64,000 nucleotides of DNA from Actinomadura coerulea (GTDB lineage Bacteria > Actinomycetota > Actinomycetes > Streptosporangiales > Streptosporangiaceae): assembly GCF_014208105.1 (NCBI RefSeq), contig NZ_JACHMQ010000001.1, forward strand, positions 5,084,001 to 5,148,000, in the 5' to 3' direction. The translations under genes and the position numbers were made by a program. This document shows positions 24,550-33,424 of the stretch, one piece after another. Every line of letters begins with the position of its first letter. The first letter of the stretch is position 1. Under the pieces are notes generated by a model. The model ran no database searches and had not been told where the DNA came from. It saw only the letters and a list, made by a program, of their open reading frames with translations.

Positions 24550-25276
24550 CGGCCGAGCTCCCCTCTTGATCGGACGAACCCATGTCAGACGAACCGCTGC
24601 CAGACGAACCGCTGCCGGACGGACCAGTGGCGGAGGCCTCGCCGCCGGGCGGGTCCGCGCAGGTCCGGCACTTCATGGAGACCCGCCGGCCGCGTACGGT
24701 CCACCCGTCGCGGGCCAGCCGTCCGACGACGTCGACGAGGAGCCGGCGCTCCACCTGCTTGATCCGCTCGTGCAGGGAGTCTTCGTCGTCATGCCAGCCC
24801 ACGGGGACGGTCTCCTGGGCGATGACGGGTCCGGTGTCCACGCCTTCGTCGACGAAGTGAACCGTACAGCCCGTGACCTTCACCCCGTACGCCAGGGCGT
24901 CCCGTACGGCGTGCGCGCCGGGGAAGGACGGCAGCAGCGCGGGGTGGGTGTTGACCGTCCGGCCGCCGAAGCGCGCCAGGAACCGCGGGCCGAGGATCTT
25001 CATGAAGCCGGCGGACACCACGAGGTCGGGCTCGTACGCGGCGACGGCCTCGGCGAGCGCCGCGTCCCAGTCGTCCCGGGACGGGAAATCCGGTATGCAG
25101 AGGGTGAAAGTGGGCAATCCCGCCCGTTCGGCGCGCTCGGTTCCGCCGATATCGGGGCGGTCCGCCCCCACGGCCACCACTTTCGCCCCGTAGGCTGGAT
25201 CCGCGCACGCGTCGAGCAGCGCTTGTAGGTTGGTCCCCGCGCCGGAGACGAGGACGACGAGCCGGGCGGACACCAT
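24530..25276 (-). CDS. purN: Phosphoribosylglycinamide formyltransferase with repeat-derived tail
   Basis: 248-aa GAR transformylase using 10-formyl-THF. The catalytic region is intact: VSGAGTNLQALLDAC, VVSAGFMKILGP, and NTHPALLPSFPGAHAVRDAL with the Asn-His-...-Asp triad completed by VDEGVDTGPVIAQE. After residue ~200 comes a CRTC motif and a ~35-residue Ser/Gly tail (SGSGSSGSGSSDMGSSD) encoded by four 15-bp tandem repeats (24571-24630). Typical PurN is ~190-215 aa. The first codon may be ATG 25276 or the adjacent GTG 25273, which is better spaced from GGGGAG. It overlaps purH by 20 bp. Confidence 0.94.
   Translation of the reverse strand: MVSARLVVLVSGAGTNLQALLDACADPAYGAKVVAVGADRPDIGGTERAERAGLPTFTLCIPDFPSRDDWDAALAEAVAAYEPDLVVSAGFMKILGPRFLARFGGRTVNTHPALLPSFPGAHAVRDALAYGVKVTGCTVHFVDEGVDTGPVIAQETVPVGWHDDEDSLHERIKQVERRLLVDVVGRLARDGWTVRGRRVSMKCRTCADPPGGEASATGPSGSGSSGSGSSDMGSSDQEGSSAGESGGD
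24571..24630. repeat. Four 15-bp tandem repeats in the purN 3' end
   Basis: Units cggacgaacccatgt, cagacgaaccgctgc, cagacgaaccgctgc and cggacggaccagtgg follow one another without gaps; the middle two are identical. They encode the SGSGS/SDMGS pentapeptide tail of PurN. Confidence 0.85.
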
Positions 25277-25447
25277 TTCTCCCCGGTGGACGTTGCTGGG
25301 ACGACACGAAGCCTATCGGGCGGCATCGGCGCCGCCTCACCCCAGACCGCCGGAACCGGAGCCGCACGAACCAGAGCCCGCACGAACACCGCCCGTACGA
25401 ACACCCCGCATGGAACAGAGATGCGCACGCCCCAGGAGGAGAAGAAC

Positions 25448-25921
25448 GTGAGCGACCAGCCGGACCGTCCGGCCCAGCCCGAGGACCGCCCCGACGGGCG
25501 GCCGGAGGGAGAGCCGCCCGCGGGACCGCGCAAGGGCGGGCGAGGGACCGGCTGGCGGGCCCTGTGGCTCGGCGGCATCGCCCTGCTGACCGCGTTCTTC
25601 TTCTACCCGCTCGGCCTGGTGCTCGGCATCGCCGCGCTCGTCGTCGGCGTCAGGGCCCGCCGGAGCGCCCGCCGCACGCGTGACGCCGCCCCCGGCGCCG
25701 TCCCCGGCATCGTGCTCGGGTCGATCGGCCTGGTCTTCTCGCTGCTGTCGGTCTCCCTGACGGCGTTCCTGTGGGCGGAGCTGAGCGGCTACCAGAGCTG
25801 CGTCAGCGCCTCCAACACCACCACCGACAAGCAGGCGTGCCGCGCCGAGTACTACCCGAAGATCGAGAAGAAGCTCGACCTGCCCGCCGGCAGCATGGAC
25901 AAGTACGGCGACCTGCTCTGA
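25448..25921 (+). CDS. DUF4190-like two-helix membrane protein
   Basis: 157-aa membrane protein: a ~45-residue Pro/Asp/Gly-rich cytosolic head, two adjacent hydrophobic segments (LWLGGIALLTAFFFYPLGLVLGIAALVVGV and AVPGIVLGSIGLVFSLLSVSLTAFLWA) in the DUF4190-like arrangement, and a short extracytoplasmic end with two Cys (SCVSASNTTTDKQACRAEYY) that may form a disulfide. GTG 25448 is chosen because AGGAGG lies 8 nt upstream. The upstream sequence (25350-25415) has degenerate repeats around CGNACGAAC. It is convergent with perM. Function unknown. Confidence 0.7.
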   Translation: MSDQPDRPAQPEDRPDGRPEGEPPAGPRKGGRGTGWRALWLGGIALLTAFFFYPLGLVLGIAALVVGVRARRSARRTRDAAPGAVPGIVLGSIGLVFSLLSVSLTAFLWAELSGYQSCVSASNTTTDKQACRAEYYPKIEKKLDLPAGSMDKYGDLL

Positions 25922-25946
25922 CGCCGCGGATCCGGCGCGGAGGCGG

Positions 25947-27872
25947 CTAGACGTCCTGGTCGGGGTCGTCTCGGAGAACGTAGATGGCGCCGCCCCGGTT
26001 CTCGGTGCGTCCCGAGTCCTCGCGGGGCGGAGGGACGGGGCGTCGCTCCTCCGGGGGCTCCTGCTCGCCGGGATCGTGGTGCCCGCCGGGCTCCTCGGGA
26101 TCCAGGTGCCCCTCGACGACGATCGTGCCGTCGCTCGGCGGCGGCGGCTCGTCCTCGGCGAGATCGGGCACCGGGTCCGTCCGGCGGCGGGGCCGCCGGG
26201 GCGCGAGGACGGGCTCCGCCTCCTCGAACTCCAGCGGGTCCGGGGCGTGCGGGGCTTTCGGCGCCGGCTTGGGCGGGCCCTCAAGGCGCAGGTCGTAGTC
26301 CCCGGGAACGGGCGCGGACAACGGTACGGCGGGCTCCGGAACGGCCCGTACCCGCTTCTTCGGCTTGGCGGGCTTCTTCGCCGCCCCCTTCTTGGCGGGC
26401 GCCTTCGCGGCGGAGGCCTTGGCCGCCTTCTTGGCCGCCCGCTTCTTCGACGGGGCGCGCGCCGGACGCCGCAGCACCATCCAGTTCGCCACCCACGCCG
26501 CGATCGCCGCCGAGATCCCCACCTCCAGGGCGGCCAGCAGCCCCACCTGCCACGCGGACGGGCCCACGGTCGCCATCCGTCCGCCGCCCAGCGGCCCTCC
26601 CGCCAGCGCGCTCAGCAGCGCCGCGACGGCCCCGGTGAGGGCACCGGACACGAAGCCCCACAGCGGCGCGCCCTCGGACACCGGGCTCGGCAGCGACCGT
26701 ATCGTCAGGACGCCGCCGACCGCGCCGGCGACGAACGGGGCGGTCAGCGCCAGCAGTGAGATCGCGGGCGCCGGGCCCGGCTGGGGGAGGGCCGCGAGCG
26801 GCGGGAACGCGGGCACGGCGTCCAGGAACACCCCGGTCGGGGAGACGCTCGTCCCGGCGCCGACGGAGAAGCCCGGCCCGACCGCGTACGCCATGCCCCA
26901 GATCGCCGCGTTCGGCAGGAACGCCAGCTCGACCAGCAGCAGCAGGACGCCGCCGACGGCGCCGGGGGCGAGCATGTCGTAGAGGTCATCGGCGTCCGAC
27001 AGGTGCGTCGCGAGGGACCCGCCGACGAGCAGCGCGCCGGACGCGAGCAGCACGCTCAGCGACCCCGCGACGCCGATCACCAGGGAGCGCGGCCGTTCGG
27101 GCAGCAGCCTCAGCAGCGCGCCCAGCCCGGACCGGACCCGCCGTCCGCGGGCCTCCGCCGCCACGACCGCCCGCGCCGCCCCCAGCCCGCCCGCGACGGC
27201 GGCGACGAGGAAGCACCCGACGAGCGCCTGCCACGCCGACGGCCGCACCTCCTCGGACGACGCCGCGAGGGCGAGCAGCCCCGCCAGCGCCGCGTACGGG
27301 ACGGCCAGCGCGACGCTCACGTGCAGGACCGCCGTGCGCTGCCGGTGCGGCAGCCCGGCCACCCGGATCATCCACCCGCCGCCCCGGTAGAGCAGGACCC
27401 CGGGCAGGACGAGCACGCCGAGCGGGAGGAGCCCGAACCGCCCGTGCCCGTAGGAGAAGCCCGCGTGGTGCGAGACCAGCCAGAAGTTCACGGCCGTGCG
27501 GAACACCCCGGCCATGCCGTGGCCGAGCGCGGTCTTCGGCGCGGCGATCCAGCCGATCAGCGTGATCGTGGTGAGGACCGCGAGACCGATGCCGATGCAC
27601 CACAGCGCCGCCACGAGCCCCGTGACGTACAGCGGCCTCGCGGGGACGCCCGGCGGGCGGCCGCGCCCGGAGTCCGCGCCCGGCGGCCCGTCGGCCCGTC
27701 CCGCTTCGCCTGCCGGCGCCGCCTTCGGCAGGCCCTTCGCCCCCGCCGCCCTCGCGCCTGCACCCTTCGGCGGTGCGCTCCTGGAGGGTGCGCTCTTCGG
27801 GGGTGCCGCCTTCGACGGTGCCGCCTTCGACGGCTCCCGCTTCGCGCGCTGCCCGGGGGTCTTGTCGCTCAC
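25947..27872 (-). CDS. perM: PerM-like cell-division membrane protein (DUF6350)
   Basis: 641-aa polytopic membrane protein of the DUF6350 family. Its position between sucCD and purN-purH matches mycobacterial perM (Rv0955), a protein linked to cell division and persistence. Layout: ~75-residue Lys/Ala/Pro repeat head, about 9-10 helices (~80-460), a histone-H1-like Lys/Ala stretch (KKRAAKKAAKASAAKAPAKK) just after the last helix, and an acidic Pro-rich C-terminus. GTG 27872 is tentative, since the upstream ribosome binding site is weak. The assignment rests on membrane pattern and synteny. The basic repeats could contact nucleic acid or membrane. Confidence 0.78.
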   Translation of the reverse strand: MSDKTPGQRAKREPSKAAPSKAAPPKSAPSRSAPPKGAGARAAGAKGLPKAAPAGEAGRADGPPGADSGRGRPPGVPARPLYVTGLVAALWCIGIGLAVLTTITLIGWIAAPKTALGHGMAGVFRTAVNFWLVSHHAGFSYGHGRFGLLPLGVLVLPGVLLYRGGGWMIRVAGLPHRQRTAVLHVSVALAVPYAALAGLLALAASSEEVRPSAWQALVGCFLVAAVAGGLGAARAVVAAEARGRRVRSGLGALLRLLPERPRSLVIGVAGSLSVLLASGALLVGGSLATHLSDADDLYDMLAPGAVGGVLLLLVELAFLPNAAIWGMAYAVGPGFSVGAGTSVSPTGVFLDAVPAFPPLAALPQPGPAPAISLLALTAPFVAGAVGGVLTIRSLPSPVSEGAPLWGFVSGALTGAVAALLSALAGGPLGGGRMATVGPSAWQVGLLAALEVGISAAIAAWVANWMVLRRPARAPSKKRAAKKAAKASAAKAPAKKGAAKKPAKPKKRVRAVPEPAVPLSAPVPGDYDLRLEGPPKPAPKAPHAPDPLEFEEAEPVLAPRRPRRRTDPVPDLAEDEPPPPSDGTIVVEGHLDPEEPGGHHDPGEQEPPEERRPVPPPREDSGRTENRGGAIYVLRDDPDQDV

Positions 27873-27996
27873 CGGTCCATGCTGGCACCGCGCCCGCCCC
27901 GGCAAGGCCCGCCCGCCCGGCGTGTCGCCTTTGTGATCACGCCCGTCCGGACTTCACCGCCGCGCCCCGCCCCGGGCGCGGCGGCGGCCGGGACGC

Positions 27997-28035
27997 GAAA
28001 GACGCCCGGGCCGCGAAGCAGCACGGGCGTCTTTC
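27997..28035 (-). terminator. 12-bp perfect hairpin after sucD
   Basis: GAAAGACGCCCG (27997-28008) pairs with CGGGCGTCTTTC (28024-28035) around a 15-nt loop, 17 bp beyond the sucD stop. On the minus strand the 3' arm ends CTTTC. Confidence 0.75.
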
Positions 28036-28051
28036 GGGTGTTCCGGGGCGA

Positions 28052-28945
28052 TCAGCGCTTCTGCATGATCTCCCGCATGAGGACGGCGGTCTCGCTCGGG
28101 GTCTTGCCGACCCGGACGCCGACCTTCTCCAGGGCCTCCTTCTTCGCCTGCGCGGTGCCGGCGGAGCCGGACACGATGGCGCCGGCGTGGCCCATGGTCT
28201 TGCCCTCGGGGGCGGTGAACCCGGCGACGTAGCCGACGACCGGCTTGGTCACGTGCTGCTCGATGTAGGCGGCGGCGCGCTCCTCGGCGTCGCCCCCGAT
28301 CTCACCGATCATCACGATGGCGTCGGTCTCCGGGTCGTCCTGGAACGCCTGGAGCGCGTCGATGTGGGTCGTCCCGATGACGGGGTCGCCGCCGATGCCG
28401 ACGCAGGTGGAGAAGCCGATGTCGCGCAGTTCGTACATCATCTGGTACGTCAGCGTGCCCGACTTGGACACCAGGCCGATCCGGCCGGGCGTCGTGATGT
28501 CGGCGGGGATGATGCCGGCGTTCGACTTGCCGGGGGACGCGATGCCGGGGCAGTTCGGCCCGATGATGCGTGTCTTGTTCCCCTTGGACTCCGCGTACGC
28601 CCAGAAGTAGGCGGTGTCGTGCACCGGGATGCCCTCGGTGATGACGACGCAGAGCGGGATCTCGGCGTCGATCGCCTCGACCACGGCGTCCTTGGTGAAC
28701 TTCGGCGGGACGAACACGACGGAGACGTCCGCGCCGGTCTCCCGCATGGCCTCCTCGACGGTGCCGAACACCGGGAGGGTCGTGCCGTCGAAGTCGACCG
28801 ACTGCCCGGCCTTGCGGGCGTTCACGCCGCCGACGACCTCGGCGCCGGAGGCGAGCATCCGGCGGCCGTGCTTGGTGCCCTCGGAGCCCGTGATGCCCTG
28901 AACGATGATCTTGCTGTTCTCGGTGAGCCAGATGGCCATTGTCAT
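28052..28945 (-). CDS. sucD: Succinate--CoA ligase, alpha subunit
   Basis: 297-aa ADP/GDP-forming succinyl-CoA synthetase alpha subunit (TCA substrate-level phosphorylation). CoA-binding N-terminus VQGITGSEGTKHGRRML, IGPNCPGIASPGKSNAGIIP, and the active-site His loop MGHAGAIVSGSAGTA are intact. ATG 28945 overlaps the sucC stop (ATGA); ATG 28939, giving MAIWLTENSK, matches the usual family N-terminus equally well. Forms a complex with SucC. Confidence 0.96.
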   Translation of the reverse strand: MTMAIWLTENSKIIVQGITGSEGTKHGRRMLASGAEVVGGVNARKAGQSVDFDGTTLPVFGTVEEAMRETGADVSVVFVPPKFTKDAVVEAIDAEIPLCVVITEGIPVHDTAYFWAYAESKGNKTRIIGPNCPGIASPGKSNAGIIPADITTPGRIGLVSKSGTLTYQMMYELRDIGFSTCVGIGGDPVIGTTHIDALQAFQDDPETDAIVMIGEIGGDAEERAAAYIEQHVTKPVVGYVAGFTAPEGKTMGHAGAIVSGSAGTAQAKKEALEKVGVRVGKTPSETAVLMREIMQKR

Positions 28946-30123
28946 GCACCTGCCGCTGCGAGTTCGGCGGCGCGCCTGGCCGCGTCGTCCATGGTGTCGA
29001 CCTGCTGGACGCCGGGGAGCGCCGCGTCGTTGAGGATCCTGCGCCCGAGCTCGGCGTTGTTGCCGTCCAGCCGGACGACGAGCGGGCGGTTGACGGTCTC
29101 GCCGCGGTCGGCCAGCAGCTTGTAGGCCGACACGATGCCGTTGGCGACGGCGTCGCAGGCGGTGATGCCGCCGAAGACGTTGACGAAGACGGACTTCACG
29201 TCGGCGTCGGACAGGACGATCTCCAGCCCGTTCGCCATCACCTCGGCGGACGCGCCGCCGCCGATGTCGAGGAAGTTCGCGGGCTTCTGCCCGTTGAACT
29301 GCTCGCCCGCGTAGGCGACCACGTCGAGCGTGGACATGACGAGCCCGGCGCCGTTGCCGATGATGCCGACGCTGCCGTCCAGCTTGACGTAGTTGAGGTC
29401 CTTGGCCTTCGCCGCCGCCTCCAGGGGGTCGGCCGCGGCCTTGTCCTCGAGCGCGGCGTGGTCGTCCTGGCGGAACGAGGCGTTGTCGTCCAGGGAGACC
29501 TTGCCGTCGAGGGCCTTCACCTGGCCGTCGGCGGTGAGGATCATCGGGTTCACCTCGACGAGGGTGGCGTCCTCGTCGGTGAACACGGCCCACAGCCGCT
29601 CGATCAGCTCGGCGGCGCCGTCGAGGGCCTCCTGCGGGAGGCGGCCCTTCTCGGCGATCTCGCGCGCCCGGGCGCGGTCGACGCCCTCCAGCGGCGAGAC
29701 CGGCACCATCGCCAGCCGGTCGTGCGGCACCTCCTCGATCTCCACGCCGCCCTCGACCGAGCAGATGGACAGGAAGGTGCGGTTGGCGCGGTCGAGCAGG
29801 AACGAGAAGTAGTACTCCTGCGCGATCGCGCTTCCCTCCTCGACCAGGACCTTGTGGACCGTGTGGCCCTTGATGTCCATGCCGAGGATCTGGGTGGCGA
29901 GCTGCTCGGCCTCGTCGGCGGAGTCGGCCAGCTTCACGCCGCCGGCCTTGCCGCGGCCCCCGGTCTTCACCTGGGCCTTCACGACGACCTTCGAGCTCCC
30001 CGCGGCGAACAGCTCCGCCGCGATGTCCCGGGCTTCCTGGGGTGTACGGGCGACCTTGCCGGTGGGCACCGGTACCCCGTACTCGGCGAAGAGTTCCTTC
30101 GCCTGATGTTCGAACAGGTCCAC
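28942..30123 (-). CDS. sucC: Succinate--CoA ligase, beta subunit
   Basis: 393-aa ATP-grasp subunit binding nucleotide and succinate: MDLFEHQAKELFAEYGVPVP, KAQVKTGGRGKAGGVKLA, VEVNPMILTADGQVKALDGK and FVNVFGGITACDAVANGI are all as expected. The GTG start at 30123 has AAGGAC upstream. It is translationally coupled to sucD. A TAGGCT -10-like box sits at 30225-30230 about 100 bp upstream. Confidence 0.96.
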   Translation of the reverse strand: MDLFEHQAKELFAEYGVPVPTGKVARTPQEARDIAAELFAAGSSKVVVKAQVKTGGRGKAGGVKLADSADEAEQLATQILGMDIKGHTVHKVLVEEGSAIAQEYYFSFLLDRANRTFLSICSVEGGVEIEEVPHDRLAMVPVSPLEGVDRARAREIAEKGRLPQEALDGAAELIERLWAVFTDEDATLVEVNPMILTADGQVKALDGKVSLDDNASFRQDDHAALEDKAAADPLEAAAKAKDLNYVKLDGSVGIIGNGAGLVMSTLDVVAYAGEQFNGQKPANFLDIGGGASAEVMANGLEIVLSDADVKSVFVNVFGGITACDAVANGIVSAYKLLADRGETVNRPLVVRLDGNNAELGRRILNDAALPGVQQVDTMDDAARRAAELAAAGA

Positions 30124-30421
30124 GAGGGCGTCCTTTTACGGATCGACAGCCAAATGTGACCACACGAGTGGGGGTTACACGGGTGTCCGTGCGGCCGGCA
30201 CTCGGCGGTCCGCTCCGTCGATGCAGCCTAGTCAACCCGCCTCGGTGGTGACGCCGCCGGGTCCACAAGTAACGGGGACTTCTCTTGTACGGGAGCGCCC
30301 TGGGCGGTAGGTGTGCTCATCCTCAGGGGAGGGCACGAGTGGCTCGTGAGGAGGATGAACCGATTGACGTAGTTTGATGTACTAATTCGGCGAGACGGCC
30401 AGGCGGACAGGGGGCGAACGC
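30124..30421. other. Divergent control region between sucC and the GH15-like gene
   Basis: 298 bp. Contains a sucC-side TAGGCT box (30225-30230). It also has a nested inverted repeat: outer CATCCTC (30319-30325) with GAGGATG (30351-30357), inner CACGAG-tgg-CTCGTG (30334-30348). An AT-rich stretch 30360-30390 holds TTGACG and a TAGT-ttgatgt-ACTA palindrome ahead of the GH15-like start. Probable operators; the binding proteins are unknown. Confidence 0.5.
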
Positions 30422-31936
30422 ATGGCGATGGCGGAGAGACGGGACAGATCCGTCGCGGCACCCGTCTCCGTCGCGCCCGTCATATCCGTACCGCCGCCCG
30501 CGGGCGGGCCCACCACCCCGCGCAGGCGCCCCGCGCCGCGCGGCCGCTCGGGCGCCCGCAAGGTGCGGCGCACCGCGGGCCTGCTCATCGTGGCGGCGCT
30601 CGTCGCGACCGGCGGCGCCACCGTCCCCGAGCCGCCCGCCCCCGGATGGGCGAGCCCCGGGCTCGTCGGCGGCGGCGGATGGCCCTTCGCGGGCGTCCCG
30701 CTGGCCCCCGACCAGGGCGAGGGGGCCTCCTACCTGCCCGGGAGCTCGGTCGTCAGGCTCGCGGACGGGCGGGTCCGGCTCGTCCCGTCCGGCGGCGAGG
30801 CGCCGATCACCGTGGACGCCTCAGACCCGCGGGTGGACCGGGCGGTCCGGTCCGACAGCGCGTGGCTGGCGCAGGGCACCGTCCCGGGAGGCGCGACGAA
30901 CGACGCCTACCGCGACATGGCGACGCGCGCCCTGCTCGACCTGCGGCTGCTCACCCGCCCGAACGGCGCGTCCCTCGCGTCCTGGTACTCCAAGTGGCGC
31001 TACTGCTGGCCCCGCGACTCGGCGTTCGCCGTGGCCGCGTTCACCGCGACCGGGCATCCGGCCGAGGCGCGCCGCATCCTGTACTTCCTCGCCCGGGCGC
31101 AGCACGACGACGGCATGTGGGCCGCGCGGTACAACGCCGACGGGACGGCCGTCGCCGACGGCCGCGCCCCGCAGCTCGACTCGCTCGGCTGGGTGCTCTG
31201 GTCGACGTGGTTCTACCGCGTCCGGGCCGCCGACCACGACGAACTTCCCAGCTTGTGGCCGATGGTGCAGCGCGCCGCCGACCATCTCGCGCGCTCCCTG
31301 GACGCCGAGGGGCTGCCGCCCGCCTCGTCCGACTACTGGGAACGCGACCACCGGCGCGAGCAGGACCCGCGCCGCCCCACGCTCGGCGTGGTCGGCCCGG
31401 CGCTGGCGGGGCTGCGCGCGGCGGCCGACCTCGCGCGGATGCGCGGCGAGGGCGCGAAGGCGACGCAGTGGCGGCACGCGGCGCAGCGGCTCTCGGACGC
31501 GGTGGCGAGGCAGTTCGCCCCCTACGGTTACCCGCGCTCCCCCATTCCCGGCGGGCTGATGGACACCTCGGTGACGTTCCTCGCACCGCCGTTCGCACCG
31601 GCCGACCAGGGCGTGACCACCGCGATCGCGGACGCCGCGCGCAAGCAGGCGCTGCCGAACGGGGGCGTCCTGCCGGGCGAGCGCTGGTCGGGCGACCCCG
31701 ACGTCGCCTGGACGCCGGAGACCGCGCTGTTCGGGCTGAACGCGGCCGCGTCGGGCCGCAGGGACGAGGCGCTGGAGCGGCTCGACTGGCTCTCCGCGCA
31801 CCGCACGTCCCTGGGCGTCCTGCCGGAGAAGGTCGGCGTCACGGGCAGGCCGGCGGGCCCGGCGCCCCTGGGCTGGACGGCGTCGCTGGTCCTGCTGAGC
31901 CTCTCCGCGCTGGACCGGCCGCTGCCCGTCCCGTGA
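30422..31936 (+). CDS. Membrane-anchored GH15-like glycoside hydrolase
   Basis: 504-aa protein with a short cytosolic Arg/Pro-rich head, one N-terminal membrane segment (GLLIVAALVATGGATV) and an extracytoplasmic (alpha/alpha)6-barrel-like domain. SKWRYCWPRDSAFAVAAFTATGHP and DGMWAARYNADGT are hallmarks of GH15 glucoamylase/trehalase-type enzymes; candidate acid residues lie in SDYWERDHR and DVAWTPETALFGL. The substrate is probably an alpha-glucan or trehalose-like sugar, not assigned. Start ATG 30422; ATG 30428 is alternative. It ends 9 bp from the convergent TSUP gene. Confidence 0.82.
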   Translation: MAMAERRDRSVAAPVSVAPVISVPPPAGGPTTPRRRPAPRGRSGARKVRRTAGLLIVAALVATGGATVPEPPAPGWASPGLVGGGGWPFAGVPLAPDQGEGASYLPGSSVVRLADGRVRLVPSGGEAPITVDASDPRVDRAVRSDSAWLAQGTVPGGATNDAYRDMATRALLDLRLLTRPNGASLASWYSKWRYCWPRDSAFAVAAFTATGHPAEARRILYFLARAQHDDGMWAARYNADGTAVADGRAPQLDSLGWVLWSTWFYRVRAADHDELPSLWPMVQRAADHLARSLDAEGLPPASSDYWERDHRREQDPRRPTLGVVGPALAGLRAAADLARMRGEGAKATQWRHAAQRLSDAVARQFAPYGYPRSPIPGGLMDTSVTFLAPPFAPADQGVTTAIADAARKQALPNGGVLPGERWSGDPDVAWTPETALFGLNAAASGRRDEALERLDWLSAHRTSLGVLPEKVGVTGRPAGPAPLGWTASLVLLSLSALDRPLPVP

Positions 31937-31945
31937 CGGAGAGCC

Positions 31946-32713
31946 CTAGCCGAACTGCTCGTACCCGAGCTTCAGCACGAGCGCGGAGACGACACAGAGC
32001 AGGACCGCCCGGACGAATCCGGCGCCGCGGTTGATCGCCATGTGGGCGCCGACCTGCGCGCCGACGATGTTGCAGGCCCCCATCGCCAGCCCGACGGCCC
32101 ACAGCACGTGCCCCTGCGCCGCGAACACCGCGAGGGCGCCCAGGTTGGTACCGGCGTTGATGATCTTCGAGGTGGCGGAGGCGTCGACGAAGTCCATGCC
32201 GAGCAGCGCGGTGAAGGCGATCACCAGGAACGTCCCGGTGCCCGGCCCGAGGAGCCCGTCGTAGAAGGCGATCGCGACGCCGGGGACGAGGACGGCGGCG
32301 GCGACCCGGCGGCGCGTCCGCAGCACCGGTCGCGGGAGCCGGCCGAGGCTCGGCCTGAGCACCACGATCGCGGCCACCGCCAGCAGGACGACCATGATGA
32401 GGGGTTTCAGCACGTCCGAGGAGATCGCCGCCGCGCAGAGGGCGCCCCCGGCGGCGCAGCACACCGCGAGCAGGCCCGCCGGGACGGCCACCCGGACGTC
32501 CGGTTTGGCCTTGCGCGCGTAGGCGACGGCGGCCGACGTGGTGCCCGCGATCGAGCCCAGCTTGTTGGTGGCGAGCGCGGTCGCGACCGGCTGCCCGGGG
32601 TTGAGCAGGAGCAGCGCGGGCAGCTGGATCAGCCCGCCGCCCCCCACCACGGCGTCGACCCAGCCCGCCGCGACGGCGGCGGCCAGCAGCAAGACGACCT
32701 GCTCGGCGTGCAC
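31946..32713 (-). CDS. TSUP-family (TauE/SafE) anion exporter
   Basis: 255-aa membrane protein of the sulfite exporter TauE/SafE family with about eight helices. The duplicated family motif is visible as AAGWVDAVVGGGGLIQLPALL in the first half and AIAFYDGLLGPGTGTFL in the second. It exports sulfite, sulfoacetate or related anions; the substrate here is unknown. GTG 32713 has GGGAG 6 nt upstream. It stands alone. Confidence 0.88.
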   Translation of the reverse strand: MHAEQVVLLLAAAVAAGWVDAVVGGGGLIQLPALLLLNPGQPVATALATNKLGSIAGTTSAAVAYARKAKPDVRVAVPAGLLAVCCAAGGALCAAAISSDVLKPLIMVVLLAVAAIVVLRPSLGRLPRPVLRTRRRVAAAVLVPGVAIAFYDGLLGPGTGTFLVIAFTALLGMDFVDASATSKIINAGTNLGALAVFAAQGHVLWAVGLAMGACNIVGAQVGAHMAINRGAGFVRAVLLCVVSALVLKLGYEQFG

Positions 32714-32869
32714 GGGGGCTCCCGGGGGTAAGGAGTAAAACTCAGATCACCGATTACCCTAGCGGGCCGCCCCGCCCGGCCGGCCGCCGCCCCGGCCGGC
32801 GCCCCGCCCACGGGTCCGCCCGCGGGTCCGGCCTCCCCGCGGCGCCCGGCGCGCACGGATAATGTCCCG

Positions 32870-33424
32870 ATGACCAAGCCGCGCACGCTGCGCTGCCCCC
32901 GCCACCTCGGCATGTTCCTCGCCGGAGTCGCCATCGCCGCCCTCTTCGGCGTCGTGGCGGTCCAGAAGGCCCTCGACGGGGCGGGCGCCCCGGCGTGGGC
33001 GGCCGGCGTCGCGTGCTTCGCCCTCGCGCTCGGAGCCGTCCCGCTGCTGCGGACCCGCATGATCCTGGACGCCGGGGCCCTCACGCTCGTCTCCGGATAC
33101 GGCCGCCGCCGGTTCGCGTGGACCGAGATCATCGAGATCACCGCGGACGCCCACCACGGCTTCTGGCTGCTCCAGGTGCGGTCCGGGGAACGCGAGCGCC
33201 TGGCCGCCTTCTTCCCCGTCAGGCTCGCGTCGATGCCGGTGGACCAGGGCACCCGCTTCCGGGAACCGTCCGGCGACACCCCCTACGGCCTCTACCGCCT
33301 GCACGCCGAACTCTGCGAGGAATGGCGGCGCCACGTCCCGCCGCACGCGCGGAGCCGCGGCGACGGCCCGGACGCCGCTGAGCCATCCTGGTCCCATGAC
33401 GACCAGGACGCGCGCCCTCGGTGA
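32870..33424 (+). CDS. Membrane protein with PH-like domain
   Basis: 184-aa protein: two N-terminal helices (MFLAGVAIAALFGVVAV and AWAAGVACFALALGAVPLL) and a bacterial PH-like beta domain (RMILDAGALTLVSGYGRRRFAWTEIIEITAD ... WLLQVRSGERERLAAFFPVRL), then a charged tail. Function unknown. ATG 32870 sits 6 nt after GATAAT, suggesting a leaderless transcript. Its last 29 bases overlap the MaoC gene start in another frame, and the MaoC -10 box lies inside this coding region. Confidence 0.7.
   Translation: MTKPRTLRCPRHLGMFLAGVAIAALFGVVAVQKALDGAGAPAWAAGVACFALALGAVPLLRTRMILDAGALTLVSGYGRRRFAWTEIIEITADAHHGFWLLQVRSGERERLAAFFPVRLASMPVDQGTRFREPSGDTPYGLYRLHAELCEEWRRHVPPHARSRGDGPDAAEPSWSHDDQDARPR

Noticed and set aside
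25276..25295. CCACCGGGGAG upstream of purN, resembling part of the ZTP aptamer
   Set aside because: The other aptamer pieces (ACTGGC, CCGC..CTGGGT) are missing; the segment is explained as the GGGGAG ribosome binding site.
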